Positions 27,001 through 36,201 of a stretch of DNA of 64,000 bases are shown in pieces. A program made the position numbers and the translations under genes. Source of the DNA: Lewinellaceae bacterium. Lineage in GTDB: Bacteria; Bacteroidota; Bacteroidia; Chitinophagales; Saprospiraceae. The notes under the pieces were generated by a model, which did not search any database, was not told where the DNA came from, and saw nothing but the letters and a program-made list of their open reading frames with translations. The stretch's first letter is position 1; the number at the start of each line of letters is the position of its first letter. The stretch lies in contig JADJRC010000010.1 of NCBI GenBank assembly GCA_016712415.1, positions 124,001 through 188,000 on the forward strand. The letters run 5' to 3'.

Positions 27001-27441
27001 GCCGCCGGGCGGTCCGGATTTGCAGGTATAGATATCCAGCCAGCCGTCGCCGTTGACATCGGCCAGGGCAACCCCGGCGGTCCAGACATGGTCTGTGGCA
27101 AGTCCGGCCTTTTCGGTGATGTCTTCAAACCTGAAATCGCCCCTGTTGAGGTACAGCCGGTTCGATTGCATGTTGCCGCAGAAAAAAATGTCGGGCAAGC
27201 CGTCGTTGTTGATGTCGCCGATGGCAACCCCGCCGCCGTTATAAAAATTGCGGAACAGGTAACAGTTGACCGAATCGTTGTAAGGAATATCGTTGCTAAA
27301 ACCGATGCCGGTTTGTGCTGTATCCAGCAGGGTGAACCGTTTTGCCGGTGCTGCGTCCGGGTTACTTCGGTTGCAGGCAAACATAAAAACGAGCAGCAAC
27401 GCCAATAAGGGCAGGTTAAACAATTTCATTGTTTTCAGCAT
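24028..27441 (-). CDS. ASPIC/UnbV and FG-GAP (VCBS) repeat lipoprotein
   Basis: 1137 residues. The ATG at 27441 overlaps the upstream stop as TAATG; the ATG at 27429 (MKLFNLPLLALLLVFMFACN) is an alternative. A lipobox (VFMFAC) marks a lipoprotein. Many VCBS/FG-GAP calcium-type loops follow (DINNDGLPDIFF, DVNGDGWLDIYT, DYDRDGDLDCYL, DLDGDGNEDFVL), making one or two seven-bladed propellers of the integrin/CRTAC1 type. An ASPIC/UnbV domain lies in the middle (NWLKVRFSGEGGLNTRCLGAQV, LHFGLG). Such proteins often accompany SusCD loci in Bacteroidota and may bind glycans or proteins at the surface. Confidence 0.92.
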   Translation of the reverse strand: MLKTMKLFNLPLLALLLVFMFACNRSNPDAAPAKRFTLLDTAQTGIGFSNDIPYNDSVNCYLFRNFYNGGGVAIGDINNDGLPDIFFCGNMQSNRLYLNRGDFRFEDITEKAGLATDHVWTAGVALADVNGDGWLDIYTCKSGPPGGARRHNELFINQGAAAGNDWSGTFTEQSGAWGLDFTGLSTHAAFFDYDRDGDLDCYLLNNSIRSVGGYDYRPGQRDIPDPNGGNKLLKNNSINPGGQAENRFSDVTLTSGIYASAIGFGLGVTVGDYDRDGWQDLFISNDFFERDYLYHNKGDGTFEEVLVKTIPEISKGSMGADMADLNNDGFPEIFVTEMVPPDDARYKTKAAFDSWETYQLGLHSGYHRQFGRNVLQLNNGDGTFSEVGRQAGVWATDWSWGALLADFDNDGYKDIFVANGIGKDLLDQDYLNFYSDPAAISKVLKANPGQGIKMLIDAMPSQALPNYLFQNKADSTGLVFQNVAEDWGLAQPSFSNGSAYGDLDNDGDLDLVVNNVNMPCFVYRNETVSGFAKPGANWLKVRFSGEGGLNTRCLGAQVTLKAGNKTFYQELSPMRGFESGVDYRLHFGLGDVTTIDTFRVQFPSGRVWTSAGLTVNEEIDIQEGDTPEPAAVALSKPVPGKTLFGLSAQQPVFAHRESDYSDFNREALLFRMYSAEGPTLATGDVNGDGLDDFFAGGAAGQPGAVFIQNTTGAFQRTQQPDIERDLAGEDVTAVFFDADGDRDLDLYVGSGSNEFEPGEPALQDRLYLNDGRGHFKRKADALPASKPFSTGCVRPADIDNDGDTDLFVGMRLIPGRYGQSPASFLMFNDGSGRFTPMPLKDDQGHDLGMITDAVWSDIDGDKDPDLITVGEWEPVRIFRNDDGKLQMLTGVLNRSAGWWNCIRAADLDGDGNEDFVLGNWGLNTRFKASSEKPLSVYVADFDANGREESILCQYNGDRSYPLVQRNDLVRQLPMLKKRFLKFDDYKNRTIEDMFTPEQMAGAIQKEAFELRSCILWNRGGGKFGLEPLPLPAQQTPVFALVLQDITGDGKTDILLAGNHERCKPETGQYFGSYGCVLANDGNGSFRQIPRRKSGLLLEGSTRGLAVINSPNRSRLLVARNNAPMLLYDMPPGKRPVQ

Positions 27442-28055
27442 TACCGGGCGTATTTTTCCCAGATCGGGCGATTATCCTCTTGAGCCTGTTGGGGCTTTTG
27501 GGGTGGCTTTACGGTCAGGTCGGTGATTTCAACACGTACATTGCGTTCATTCTGGAGGGTTACAAGTATTTGCCGGTTGCCCGTCACCCTGACCCAAACG
27601 GGTTTGCCGTTGGGGGCTTTCAGGTGAAGAAAACCGCTTCCGTACCATTTTTCGAGAATGTCGAGTACATCAACGACCAGTTTGTCCGAATACAGGATTT
27701 TATTCCAGGGCGCCCAGCCCTGATAGTTGAAAACAATGCCCATTTTCCATATCCGGTCATTTTCGAAGGCGGGATAGAAATTCATGTCGAGCGGGTACTG
27801 GTAATTGTTGAAAGAATACAGTACCGTATTGTTTTCCGGGCCGTTGGTTACCAGGCCCTGTCTGTTCAGTTCGAAACAATGCCTGTAGAAGTCGGGTACG
27901 GGCATGCCGAGGTATAATCCGAAGAAAATACTGTCCTGGCGGATGCCGCTGCCGAGTTCACGGTCTACCATTTTCTCGTAGTCACTTTTGCAGGATACCG
28001 CTGCCAGAAGGAGCACAGCGGCAATCGGCAGCAACAAAGAATGTTTTTTCCCCAT
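27441..28055 (-). CDS. Lipoprotein of unknown function
   Basis: 204 residues. The signal peptide ends in a lipobox, LLLAAVSCKSD, so Cys22 is the likely lipid anchor. The mature part is mixed alpha/beta with repeated aromatic-rich strands (FYRHCFELN, YPLDMNFYPAFEN, WKMGIVFNYQGW) and a proline/glutamine-rich tail (KPPQKPQQAQEDN). I recognise no family. Its stop overlaps the start of the ASPIC/UnbV lipoprotein gene (TAATG), so the two are translationally coupled and probably act together at the envelope. It lies just past the SusCD terminator. Confidence 0.7.
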   Translation of the reverse strand: MGKKHSLLLPIAAVLLLAAVSCKSDYEKMVDRELGSGIRQDSIFFGLYLGMPVPDFYRHCFELNRQGLVTNGPENNTVLYSFNNYQYPLDMNFYPAFENDRIWKMGIVFNYQGWAPWNKILYSDKLVVDVLDILEKWYGSGFLHLKAPNGKPVWVRVTGNRQILVTLQNERNVRVEITDLTVKPPQKPQQAQEDNRPIWEKYAR

Positions 28056-28135
28056 GAAATAATCCGGTTTGCGTCGCTTGTAAAGTATTAATAATCAATC
28101 TGTTTGCTATTACAACCTCAAAACGGTTATACAAA

Positions 28136-28170
28136 GAAAAAGAGCAAATGGCGCACAGCGCCACTTGCTC
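28136..28170 (-). terminator. Rho-independent terminator after susCD
   Basis: On the minus strand a 13-bp stem (GAGCAAGTGGCGC pairing with GCGCCATTTGCTC, one A-C mismatch), loop of 3, then a T5 tract. It lies 24 bp past the SusD stop. Confidence 0.85.
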
Positions 28171-28194
28171 CTTGATATTTACCCCAAAAAAGAA

Positions 28195-29744
28195 TTAATA
28201 GCAGGGGTTCTGCTGCAAGTTCGGGTTTACGTTGAGCTGCGGCAGCGGAATAGGCCACAGTTCTTTGCAAGCTGCCGAACCCGGCATGAATTCCGTCGGG
28301 TTGCCGTACACGCCAAAACGAATTTGGTCCTGACGGCGAACGCCTTCGTAGAACATTTCGCGGCCACGCTCTGCGAGCAGGTCTGCATCGGTCAGCGCTC
28401 CCAGCGGCTGGTCGGGCTCATACGAGCGGTTGCGCACCGAGTTGACCAAATTGAGTGCTTCTGTGCTCGTCGCATCCTTACGGTAGAGTGCTTCAGCTTT
28501 CATCAGCAGCACGTCGGCATAACGGAAGATCGGCATGTCGTTGCTCAGGTTAGCGGTTGCGCCGGATTTGAACTCATATTTGCCGATACGTACACCGGCC
28601 TGACGCAGTGCGCCCGGGAAGTGCTTCGTTGATTTCCGGTGTGAAGTTCAACTGCGGGCCATCCGGGTCAGAGGGCTCGGCGCCGGCATCGATGATCGGC
28701 GTTACGCCGTCGGATGCAAACTGTGGTCCACGGATGAAGTTGTTTTTACGGGCATCTGCGTCGTCGTGCATTTCATAGAAATCCTGCAGCGAGCACCAGC
28801 CGTTCCACGGCTGCTCTTTCAGGTTGTAAGTAGCCTGTGAGCCGTAGTGCAGCGTCATTTGGTGCAGGTTAAATCCTTGGGCAAATACTTCGTCGAACGG
28901 TACGGCAAAGATGAATTCTTTGCTGGAAGCGTTGTTGGTGATGAAGTTGTTGCGGTAGGTGGATTCCAGTGCGAACAGGGTAGAGTTGATGACTTCATTG
29001 CATGCTGCAATGCACTCATCCCACTTGGGAGTGCCGATGTACACGCCTGCATTCAGGTAAACTTTTGCCTCAAGCGCTTTGCCGGCGTAGTAGTTCATAC
29101 GCGCATACGTTGTGCCGTCGTTCTTTTTATCGAGGAGCGGCACAGCATCGGTCAATTCATCCGTAACGAATTTGAAGATATCGGCACGGGGAGTTGTTGG
29201 GCAGGAAGCCTTCCGGTACGTCGAAACGTGTAACCAGCGGGGCATTGCCGAATGTATCCATGATCCAGAAATAGTACATGGCACGCAGTACGCGCAGTTC
29301 GGCAATAAACTTGTCGGCAAGCGCTCCATCCACACTGCCGGATTCTTTCAGCGTTGTGAACTGCGCAATAAGACGGTTGCAGGTATTCACGCCACCGTAG
29401 AGGAAGTTCCATGCGCCGTTGACGTTTGGATCAGTCGGCTTCAACTGGTGGGAGTGTGCATTGATCCACTGGCCGCCGTCGCCCCAGTCACCGCCACGTG
29501 TGGGGATCATGGTTTCGTCGGAAGAACATTCCTGGACGGAGAAGTAGGCGCCGTGGTTGCCCAGGGCATAAAGGCCGGTGTACGCAGCGCCGAGCGCAGC
29601 GATAAATTCTTCTTCCGTACGCAGGAAGTTGTCGGAAGTGACGGTGTCAAACAACGCCTCATCCAGATTGGTGCAGGAGTTGTTGAACGTTAACAGGAAA
29701 AGCGCCGGTAGCAGCAGTTTTCCAAGTATGGGAAATTTTTTCAT
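28195..29744 (-). pseudogene. SusD/RagB family outer-membrane lipoprotein, reading frame broken twice
   Basis: Three overlapping frames together make one SusD of about 515 residues. Piece 1 (from 29744) has the lipobox FNNSC and the SusD start (NLDEALFDTVTSDNFLRTEEEF). It goes out of frame at a run of four C's (minus strand, 29188-29191), where removing one C gives ...LPNNSRADIFKFV. Piece 2 runs to about 28615, where one extra G/C in CCCGGGC must be removed to continue ...LPGALRQAGVRIGKYEF. Piece 3 holds FRYADVLLMKAEAL and the end QNPCY. SusD proteins cap SusC and bind the substrate outside the cell. With two single-base shifts this is either decayed or mis-sequenced; the intact SusC favours error. 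Confidence 0.85.
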
Positions 29745-29779
29745 AAGAGTAAAAACTTTTGAATTGTTTGAGTTGCTAC

Positions 29780-32767
29780 TTAGAAGCCAAAGTTTACGCC
29801 AAAGGAGTAGGTACGGGCCAGGAAGTACGTGCTACGACGGTCGATACCGGGCGCCAATGGGTTGAGGGCTGTGCTGAAACGGCCACCGTTGTCGGAAGCG
29901 CCGGTGTCGCCAAGACGCGGCTCCGGATCAACGCCTGTGTAACCGGTGATCGTGAACAGGTTCTGACCGCTGAGATATACGCGGGCATTGGTGAACCAGC
30001 TGTCCGTCGGGAGTTTGAAGTTGTAACCCAGCGAAGCATTGTCCAGACGCAGGAATGTTGCCTTTTCAATGTGCGTGCTGTTGAAACGGTTTTTACCCGT
30101 TGCGCTTTCGTCGAAATACTTCGTGTCAACCTTGTTCCAGGTGGCGGCAGTCGGATCGAGATTTTCATAGAATACACGGTATTCGTTAGCCAGGTCATGA
30201 CCGAACACACCGCGCAGGAAGAAGTTCAACTCGAAGTTGCCCAAAGTGACAGTGTTGTTAAAACCAAGCTCAAATGAGGGAACACCGTTACCGATTTTCT
30301 GCTGGTCCAGGTTGAAAGCGTCGATATCAAGATTGCCGTCGCCGTTGATATCCTCGTAAGCGATGGAACCGTCATCGTTCACACCGGTGCGAACCGGGCC
30401 CCACAATTGACCAAGCGGCGCATTGTTGTAGGCGATGGTATAGTATACCCCGTTTTGGCCGGGAGCGCCAACTTCGGCGATGGCAAGTGTATCGGCACGA
30501 CCGAAGTCTTCAAGCGTAATGGAGTATTTCGAGAATACGATACCGGGCGACCAGGTAAAGTTTTCCGTCTCAACCAGGTTGGCGTAGTTGAGCAATGCTT
30601 CAAAACCTTTGTTGCGGATGGATGCTACGTTGTCGAACGTCGTCGGAGCGAAGTTCGGCGGTACCGGAACTGCCAGTGCGATGATAAGGTCTTTCGTCAG
30701 ACGGTTGTAGTAGTCCAGCGAGCCGGTCAGTTTGTAGTTGAAGAATGCGAAGTCAAGACCAACGTTGAATTCGCCTTTTTCTTCCCATTTCAGGCCGGGG
30801 TTTGCGTTTTGCGTCGGACCGAAGCTGGGTACGTAGTTGCCGTTGTAGTAGAACAGCGGACCCTGCGAGTACACCTCGCGGTAGAGCGAGTTCTGGTTGG
30901 GCTGGTTACCCGTTACACCGTAACCGGCGCGGAGTTTGAGTTGCTCGACATTGTTCAGGCTGAGCAGTTTCTCCAGGTTAACACCACCGCTTACGAAGGG
31001 GAACACACCCCAGCGGTTGTCGGGACCGAAGCGGGAAGAACCCTCGCGGCGTACACCCAAAGAACCGAAGTAGGTGTCGTTGATGTTCAGGCTTGCGCGA
31101 CCGAAGAAAGCGATCAGGCGGTTGCGGCCTTTGTAGCTGGAAACGGTGCCCAGACCGCGACCGAAATCGAGGAATGCGCCGAGGTTGTTGTTGGCAAACT
31201 CATTCGAAATGATATTGCCGGCAGTTGCCTGCAAACCATTGTAGTCAAACTGCTGCCAGGAGTAGCCGCCCAGGATTTTCAGGTTGCTGGTTTCCTGGAA
31301 TTTCACGGTGTATTCGCTCGTAGCTTCCAACAGGTTGCTCACATAGAAGTTGGTGCCCTGGATACCCAGGCCATTGCGACCGATACCGCGCCATTTGCTC
31401 TGCTTGCTGTAAAACTCGCCGTAGTCGTAGTTGAAACGCTCCTGTGCAAGTGAAAGGGTAGCCGTCAGGTTCGGAATCACCTGGTAGGTGGCCCGTGCAT
31501 TGCCCATCAGGCGGTTGCCTTTGGCATTCTGCTGGTTCTGCTCGATGATGGCAACCGGGTTGAAATAGTCGAACAGGTCTTTTTCCACATAACCGCCGTA
31601 GCGTGTGTACTCCGAATTGCCCGGATCGGTGATTTTTGCCGTCGGGTTGGCTACGATAGCGTAGCGGAAGGCATCAAGGAAACCGAAAGTCTGGTTGCGG
31701 GAGGTGATCAACAGGCCACCGTCGATGGTGAGGCGGTTGTTGAGTACCTTTTGGGTAAAGCTGAGGCTTGAGTTGTACTGTTTGAATCCGCTTTCGCGAA
31801 GGATACCTTCTACGTTGCGGTAGTTGAACGATACACGGTAGGAACCGTTGGCGATACCGCCCGCGAGGCTCAGGTTGTGTACGTTGGATTTGCCCGTCGT
31901 GGTTACTTCGTCGAACCAGTCTGTGTTGGTGTCGCCGGGGCCGTCTTCGGGAGACAGGTCGTTTCCGCCAAGCGCCACAAATGTCGAGGCATCCAGCGTT
32001 TTGTAGCGGCGCGATACCTGGTCGAAAGCCACAAAGCCGTTGTAGGTCGCAGTGGTGCGGCCAGCAGAGCCTTTTTTCGTGGTGATCAGCACCACACCTG
32101 CCGATGCGCGCGTGCCGTAAATGGCCGCAGCAGATCCGTCCTTCAATACGTCGATCGACTCGATGTCGTTCGGGTCGATCAGGTTGAGGTTTACACCAGG
32201 GATACCGTCTACCACGATCAGCGGCGAAACGCCGGAAGAAAGGGAGGACAGACCGCGGAGACGGATGGTGAATTCACCGTTCGGGTCGGAACCCGGGCGG
32301 GAGATGGTTACGCCGGCGATCTTGCCTTGGAGCAATTGTGCCGGATCGGAGATGTTACCTTTGTTAAAGTCCTTGGGCTTGAGCGACGCTACGGCGCTCG
32401 TTACCTCTTTAGACTTTACGGTTCCATAACCTACTACCACGACTTCGTCGAGTACAGAACCCGGTTTCATGGCAATATCAACCGAATTGGATGCTCCCAG
32501 CGGAACAACTTCTTCGGCATAGCCGGTGTACGCAAAGCGCAACTGCGTGCTACCTTCGGGAACTTCTACAGAGTAGTTGCCGTCAATGTCCGTCACGGCG
32601 CCGCGCGTCGTGCCTACCACACTGACAGTAGCGCCGATCAGGGCTTCACCGTTCTCTGCGTCGGTGACCTTTCCGGTAACTGTGCGTTGGGCCAATGCAA
32701 AATTGCCGAGCAGCAATAGAAAAACTGCCAGCATTCCGCCTTTGGTAAAGGTGTGCAAAAACTTCAT
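29780..32767 (-). CDS. SusC/RagA family TonB-linked outer-membrane transporter
   Basis: 995 residues, typical of SusC. Signal peptide (MLAVFLLLLGNFALAQ), then a carboxypeptidase-like regulatory domain (VTGKVTDAENGEALIGATV...), TonB box region (LDEVVVVGYGTVKSKEVTSAV), plug (RLRGLSSLSSGVSPLIVVDGIPG, DPNDIESIDVLKDGSAAAIYG) and a 22-strand-type barrel ending in RTYSFGVNFGF. It imports an oligomeric nutrient with the SusD partner 35 nt downstream, powered by TonB-ExbBD. The substrate cannot be inferred; no glycoside hydrolase or sigma/anti-sigma pair lies adjacent. Confidence 0.96.
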   Translation of the reverse strand: MKFLHTFTKGGMLAVFLLLLGNFALAQRTVTGKVTDAENGEALIGATVSVVGTTRGAVTDIDGNYSVEVPEGSTQLRFAYTGYAEEVVPLGASNSVDIAMKPGSVLDEVVVVGYGTVKSKEVTSAVASLKPKDFNKGNISDPAQLLQGKIAGVTISRPGSDPNGEFTIRLRGLSSLSSGVSPLIVVDGIPGVNLNLIDPNDIESIDVLKDGSAAAIYGTRASAGVVLITTKKGSAGRTTATYNGFVAFDQVSRRYKTLDASTFVALGGNDLSPEDGPGDTNTDWFDEVTTTGKSNVHNLSLAGGIANGSYRVSFNYRNVEGILRESGFKQYNSSLSFTQKVLNNRLTIDGGLLITSRNQTFGFLDAFRYAIVANPTAKITDPGNSEYTRYGGYVEKDLFDYFNPVAIIEQNQQNAKGNRLMGNARATYQVIPNLTATLSLAQERFNYDYGEFYSKQSKWRGIGRNGLGIQGTNFYVSNLLEATSEYTVKFQETSNLKILGGYSWQQFDYNGLQATAGNIISNEFANNNLGAFLDFGRGLGTVSSYKGRNRLIAFFGRASLNINDTYFGSLGVRREGSSRFGPDNRWGVFPFVSGGVNLEKLLSLNNVEQLKLRAGYGVTGNQPNQNSLYREVYSQGPLFYYNGNYVPSFGPTQNANPGLKWEEKGEFNVGLDFAFFNYKLTGSLDYYNRLTKDLIIALAVPVPPNFAPTTFDNVASIRNKGFEALLNYANLVETENFTWSPGIVFSKYSITLEDFGRADTLAIAEVGAPGQNGVYYTIAYNNAPLGQLWGPVRTGVNDDGSIAYEDINGDGNLDIDAFNLDQQKIGNGVPSFELGFNNTVTLGNFELNFFLRGVFGHDLANEYRVFYENLDPTAATWNKVDTKYFDESATGKNRFNSTHIEKATFLRLDNASLGYNFKLPTDSWFTNARVYLSGQNLFTITGYTGVDPEPRLGDTGASDNGGRFSTALNPLAPGIDRRSTYFLARTYSFGVNFGF

Positions 32768-33137
32768 ACGAAAATGAGTTTAGTTTTAGTGAATGAATAT
32801 ATTCCACACAAAAGTGAAAGCCGTTCCTGGATTTTGGGCATAAAATCAAACGGGATTAACCTGGAAGCGCGTAATCAAGGTGCACAAAAACAGGATTTTA
32901 TTTGGTAGGACAAAGGCTTGTAGTGGGAGGATTTAAGTGTGTGGTGTACACTAAAGCGGGGCTAAGGTAGTGATTCATCGGAAATACCCACAAAGACTTT
33001 TTTCATATTTTTTACATTTTGTATGAATCGAAATTTTATTATGAATTCTCTATCTGTATCCCACCGGCTGAAGAATTAAGTTCGTTCGGCCTGTTCAAAA
33101 TAATGTTTTCTTTCGCATTTCCACTATTTTTACGCCG
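32768..33137. other. Divergent intergenic region upstream of susC and aguA
   Basis: 370 bp without a gene. AT-rich near both starts. It contains a perfect 8-bp palindrome gtgtacac around 32945. No -7/-33 pair matching TTTG-N19-TAnnTTTG was found for either gene. Confidence 0.5.
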
Positions 33138-34175
33138 ATGAACAACACCATTCAAACCCGCCGCCTGCCCGCAGAATGGGAACCGCAAAGTGCCGTTCAA
33201 CTTACCCTGCCGCACAAAGAGACCGATTGGGCCGATTCGCTTGATATTGTGTTGCCGTGCTTCGTGCAAATTGCCGAGTCGATCAGCCGTTTTCAGAAGG
33301 TGCTGATCGTATGCCGGGATACGGCACAGGCCGGAAAGTTGCTCAAAAATGCGGTACAGGAGCATCTGATTTTTGTCGAATGCGATTCCAATGATACCTG
33401 GGCGCGCGACCACGGTGGCATTACGGTGCTGGAAGAAGGGGCGCCGGTGATACTGGACTTCGTGTTCAATGGATGGGGACTCAAATTTCCGGCAGATAAG
33501 GATAACCTCATTACCGGTTGTCTGTATAATAAAGGTGTGTTTTCAGCAGATTTCGGGCACGGCGGCATCGTGCTGGAAGGCGGAGCAATCGAAAGCGACG
33601 GACAAGGTACCCTCCTGACCACTTCGGCATGTCTGCTATCGCCAAACAGAAACCCGCACCTGGACCAGGCGCAGATCGAAAACCACCTGAAAAAATCATT
33701 CGGACTCGACCGTGTTTTGTGGCTCCACCACGGCTACCTGGCGGGCGACGACACGGATTCCCATATCGATACCCTGGCACGCTTTTGTGATCCGGATACC
33801 ATTGCATACGTCCGGTGCACCGACCCTGCCGACGAACATTTTGGCGCTTTGCAGCAAATGGAGTCGGAATTGAAGGCCTTTCGAAAAAAAGACGGCACGC
33901 CGTATCGCCTGGTTGCCTTGCCCTGGCCGGATGCCTGCTACGATGAGCAAGGCGAACGCCTGCCTGCCACCTACGCCAATTTTCTGATTATCAACGGCGC
34001 CGTGTTGATGCCGGTGTACGGGGTTGAACAGGATGATGAAGCGGTCGGTACCATGCGCCTGCTTATCCCAGGGCGAAAAATAATTCCTGTCGACTGCAGA
34101 CCCCTTATATTGCAGCACGGCTCACTGCACTGCATTACCATGCAATACCCGGATGCCGTGGTCCGGAACACATAA
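33138..34175 (+). CDS. aguA: Agmatine deiminase
   Basis: 345 residues, peptidylarginine-deiminase (PAD) family. Visible signatures: LPAEWEPQSAVQLTLPH at the N-terminus, NDTWARDHGGI near residue 95, GGIVLEGGAIESDG near 140, and the catalytic Cys in HGSLHCITMQYP at the C-terminus. It converts agmatine to N-carbamoylputrescine and ammonia in the cytoplasm. The next step enzyme (N-carbamoylputrescine amidase) is encoded two genes downstream, confirming the pathway arginine-agmatine-putrescine. The start is supported by family alignment. Confidence 0.95.
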   Translation: MNNTIQTRRLPAEWEPQSAVQLTLPHKETDWADSLDIVLPCFVQIAESISRFQKVLIVCRDTAQAGKLLKNAVQEHLIFVECDSNDTWARDHGGITVLEEGAPVILDFVFNGWGLKFPADKDNLITGCLYNKGVFSADFGHGGIVLEGGAIESDGQGTLLTTSACLLSPNRNPHLDQAQIENHLKKSFGLDRVLWLHHGYLAGDDTDSHIDTLARFCDPDTIAYVRCTDPADEHFGALQQMESELKAFRKKDGTPYRLVALPWPDACYDEQGERLPATYANFLIINGAVLMPVYGVEQDDEAVGTMRLLIPGRKIIPVDCRPLILQHGSLHCITMQYPDAVVRNT

Positions 34176-34201
34176 CCCGTCCACCGTCAAACCACCACCG
34201 C

Positions 34202-35227
34202 ATGAAGCGAGTAACCATCAAGGATATCGCGCGACAATTGGGCGTCAATCCGTCTACGGTCTCCCGTGCGTTGAACGACAACCCGGATATCGGACTGGCG
34301 CTGCGGACAGAGATAAAACAACTGGCCGACAGACTCCACTACCGGCCGAACCAGATGGCCGTTCATCTGCGGCAGCGCAGCAGCAGGCTGATCGGCCTGA
34401 TCACCCCCGAAGTGACCATGTTTTTTTATCCCTCCGTGATCAAGGGCATTCAGCATGTATTGCATGAACGGGGATACAACCTGATGATGCTGCCGTCGAA
34501 CGAATCGCCGGAACGGGAGATTGAAAATATCCGCATCTGCGCCGAAAACGGCGTTGCCGGGATACTGCTCTCTGTATCTCGCGACTCCCGGGTGCCGGAT
34601 CAGTTCAGCCTGCTGTCCGATATGCCTGCACCGGTCGTCCAGCTTGATAAAACACTGGCAGGGCTGCCCTTCGATGCCGTGCTGCTTGAGGACTTCGATT
34701 CGGCATATTCCGCAGTCAGCCACCTGGTAAAAACGGGCTGTCGCAATATTGCGGGCATTTTTGGCAACCCGGCCATGAGTATCACCCAACTTCGCCTGAA
34801 GGGTTATCGCAAAGCGCTCTTCGATCATGGCCTTCGCTGTCCGACCGAATTTGAATGTTTTGCCGATGATGCCCGGCAGGCGGAAATATGTGCCCGGAAG
34901 TTATTGTCGGAACCGGCGCCTCCCGACGGTGTTTTTGCCATGACAGACGAGGTGCTCATTGGCGCATTGCCTGCAATAGCAAGCCTGGTTGGGAATATTC
35001 CCGGCGACTGCGCGGTGATATGTATCAGCGACGGATTTTTACCCTATTGTCTGCAGCCACAGGTAACCTTTTTGCTCCACGACGGTTTTGAAGTAGGCAA
35101 ACTTGCGGCAGAAAAACTGCTTGGATTGATCGAATCCGGGGAATATAAGGCTCCCGGCTATTCCGGGGAAAAATTGATGCTGAAGGCCAGGCTGGTCGAA
35201 CTGGCCACCACCCGGTCGCTGGAATAA
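34202..35227 (+). CDS. LacI family transcriptional regulator
   Basis: 341 residues. N-terminal LacI helix-turn-helix (VTIKDIARQLGVNPSTVSRALND) with hinge region HYRPNQMAVHLRQRSS, then a periplasmic-binding-protein-like effector domain (LIGLITPEVTMFFYPSVIKGIQ, GCRNIAGIFGNP, PDGVFAMTDEVLIGAL). It lies 26 nt after aguA and 5 nt before the aguB frame, so it is in the same transcript. It probably controls these polyamine genes or a linked sugar gene. LacI-type regulators usually sense sugars or purines, so the effector here is open. Confidence 0.93.
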   Translation: MKRVTIKDIARQLGVNPSTVSRALNDNPDIGLALRTEIKQLADRLHYRPNQMAVHLRQRSSRLIGLITPEVTMFFYPSVIKGIQHVLHERGYNLMMLPSNESPEREIENIRICAENGVAGILLSVSRDSRVPDQFSLLSDMPAPVVQLDKTLAGLPFDAVLLEDFDSAYSAVSHLVKTGCRNIAGIFGNPAMSITQLRLKGYRKALFDHGLRCPTEFECFADDARQAEICARKLLSEPAPPDGVFAMTDEVLIGALPAIASLVGNIPGDCAVICISDGFLPYCLQPQVTFLLHDGFEVGKLAAEKLLGLIESGEYKAPGYSGEKLMLKARLVELATTRSLE

Positions 35228-35232
35228 CAGTT

Positions 35233-36201
35233 ATGCCGGCAAATGACTGCAAATCCCCGGATTTGCAAAGAAACAGTCACCATTTGACGAAACCGGGGCT
35301 CGTCGTACAAAGTAAATTACTCGTGTTAAAAACAGGTTTCGTTCAACAAAGCTGCACCGACGACAAGCAGCACAATATCGAAAAATCGCTGGCAGGAATC
35401 GCAGATTGTGCCGCCAAAGGCGCTCAACTCGTCATCTTGCAGGAGCTGCACTGCGGTATCTACTTCTGCCAGGCCGAAGACACCCGCATGTTCGACCTGG
35501 CTTCTCCTGTTCCGGGCCCGGATACGGCAGTGTTTGCCGCTGCCGCAAAACAACACGGGGTCGTGCTGGTTACCTCGCTGTTCGAAAAGCGCGCACCGGG
35601 TTTGTACCACAATACTGCCGTAGTATTCGAGAAAGACGGCTCCGTCGCAGGTATGTACCGGAAAATGCACATCCCCGATGATCCGGCCTATTATGAGAAG
35701 TTCTATTTTACGCCCGGCGATCTGGGGTTCAACCCGATCCCTACTTCCGTTGGCAAACTGGGTGTGCTGGTGTGCTGGGACCAATGGTATCCCGAAGCGG
35801 CCAGACTGATGGCCCTGGCCGGCGCGGAGATGTTGATCTACCCAACGGCCATCGGCTGGGAAAGCAGCGATACGCAGGCTGAAAAGGAGCGTCAGCACGG
35901 CGCCTGGTTTACGATCCAGCGTGGCCATGCCGTTGCCAACGGATTGCCGGTCATCGCTGTGAACAGGGTTGGATACGAGCCGGACTGGACGGGTGTGACC
36001 GGGGGGATACAGTTCTGGGGGCAGAGTTTCGTGGCTGGTCCGCAGGGCGAGGTATTGCACTGCTCCAGCCCGGATAAAGAGGAGAATATCGTGGTCGACA
36101 TCGACAAACAGCGCACGGAAGACGTTCGCCGGATATGGCCTTTTTTCCGCGACCGCCGGATTGATTTTTATCGTGACCTGGATAAGCGGTACCTGGATTA
36201 G
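35233..36201 (+). CDS. aguB: N-carbamoylputrescine amidase (nitrilase superfamily)
   Basis: 322 residues from the ATG at 35233. Family members are about 290 residues and start near KTGFVQQSC, so a GTG at 35323 is possible. The catalytic triad is clear: Glu in LVILQELHCG, Lys in MYRKMHIPDD, Cys in LVCWDQWYPE. The family fingerprints DPAYYEKFYFTPGD and QRGHAVANGLPVIAVNRVG are present. It hydrolyses N-carbamoylputrescine to putrescine, CO2 and ammonia. It forms the polyamine route with aguA. Its 3' end overlaps the convergent methyltransferase gene by 4 bp. Confidence 0.95.
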   Translation: MPANDCKSPDLQRNSHHLTKPGLVVQSKLLVLKTGFVQQSCTDDKQHNIEKSLAGIADCAAKGAQLVILQELHCGIYFCQAEDTRMFDLASPVPGPDTAVFAAAAKQHGVVLVTSLFEKRAPGLYHNTAVVFEKDGSVAGMYRKMHIPDDPAYYEKFYFTPGDLGFNPIPTSVGKLGVLVCWDQWYPEAARLMALAGAEMLIYPTAIGWESSDTQAEKERQHGAWFTIQRGHAVANGLPVIAVNRVGYEPDWTGVTGGIQFWGQSFVAGPQGEVLHCSSPDKEENIVVDIDKQRTEDVRRIWPFFRDRRIDFYRDLDKRYLD

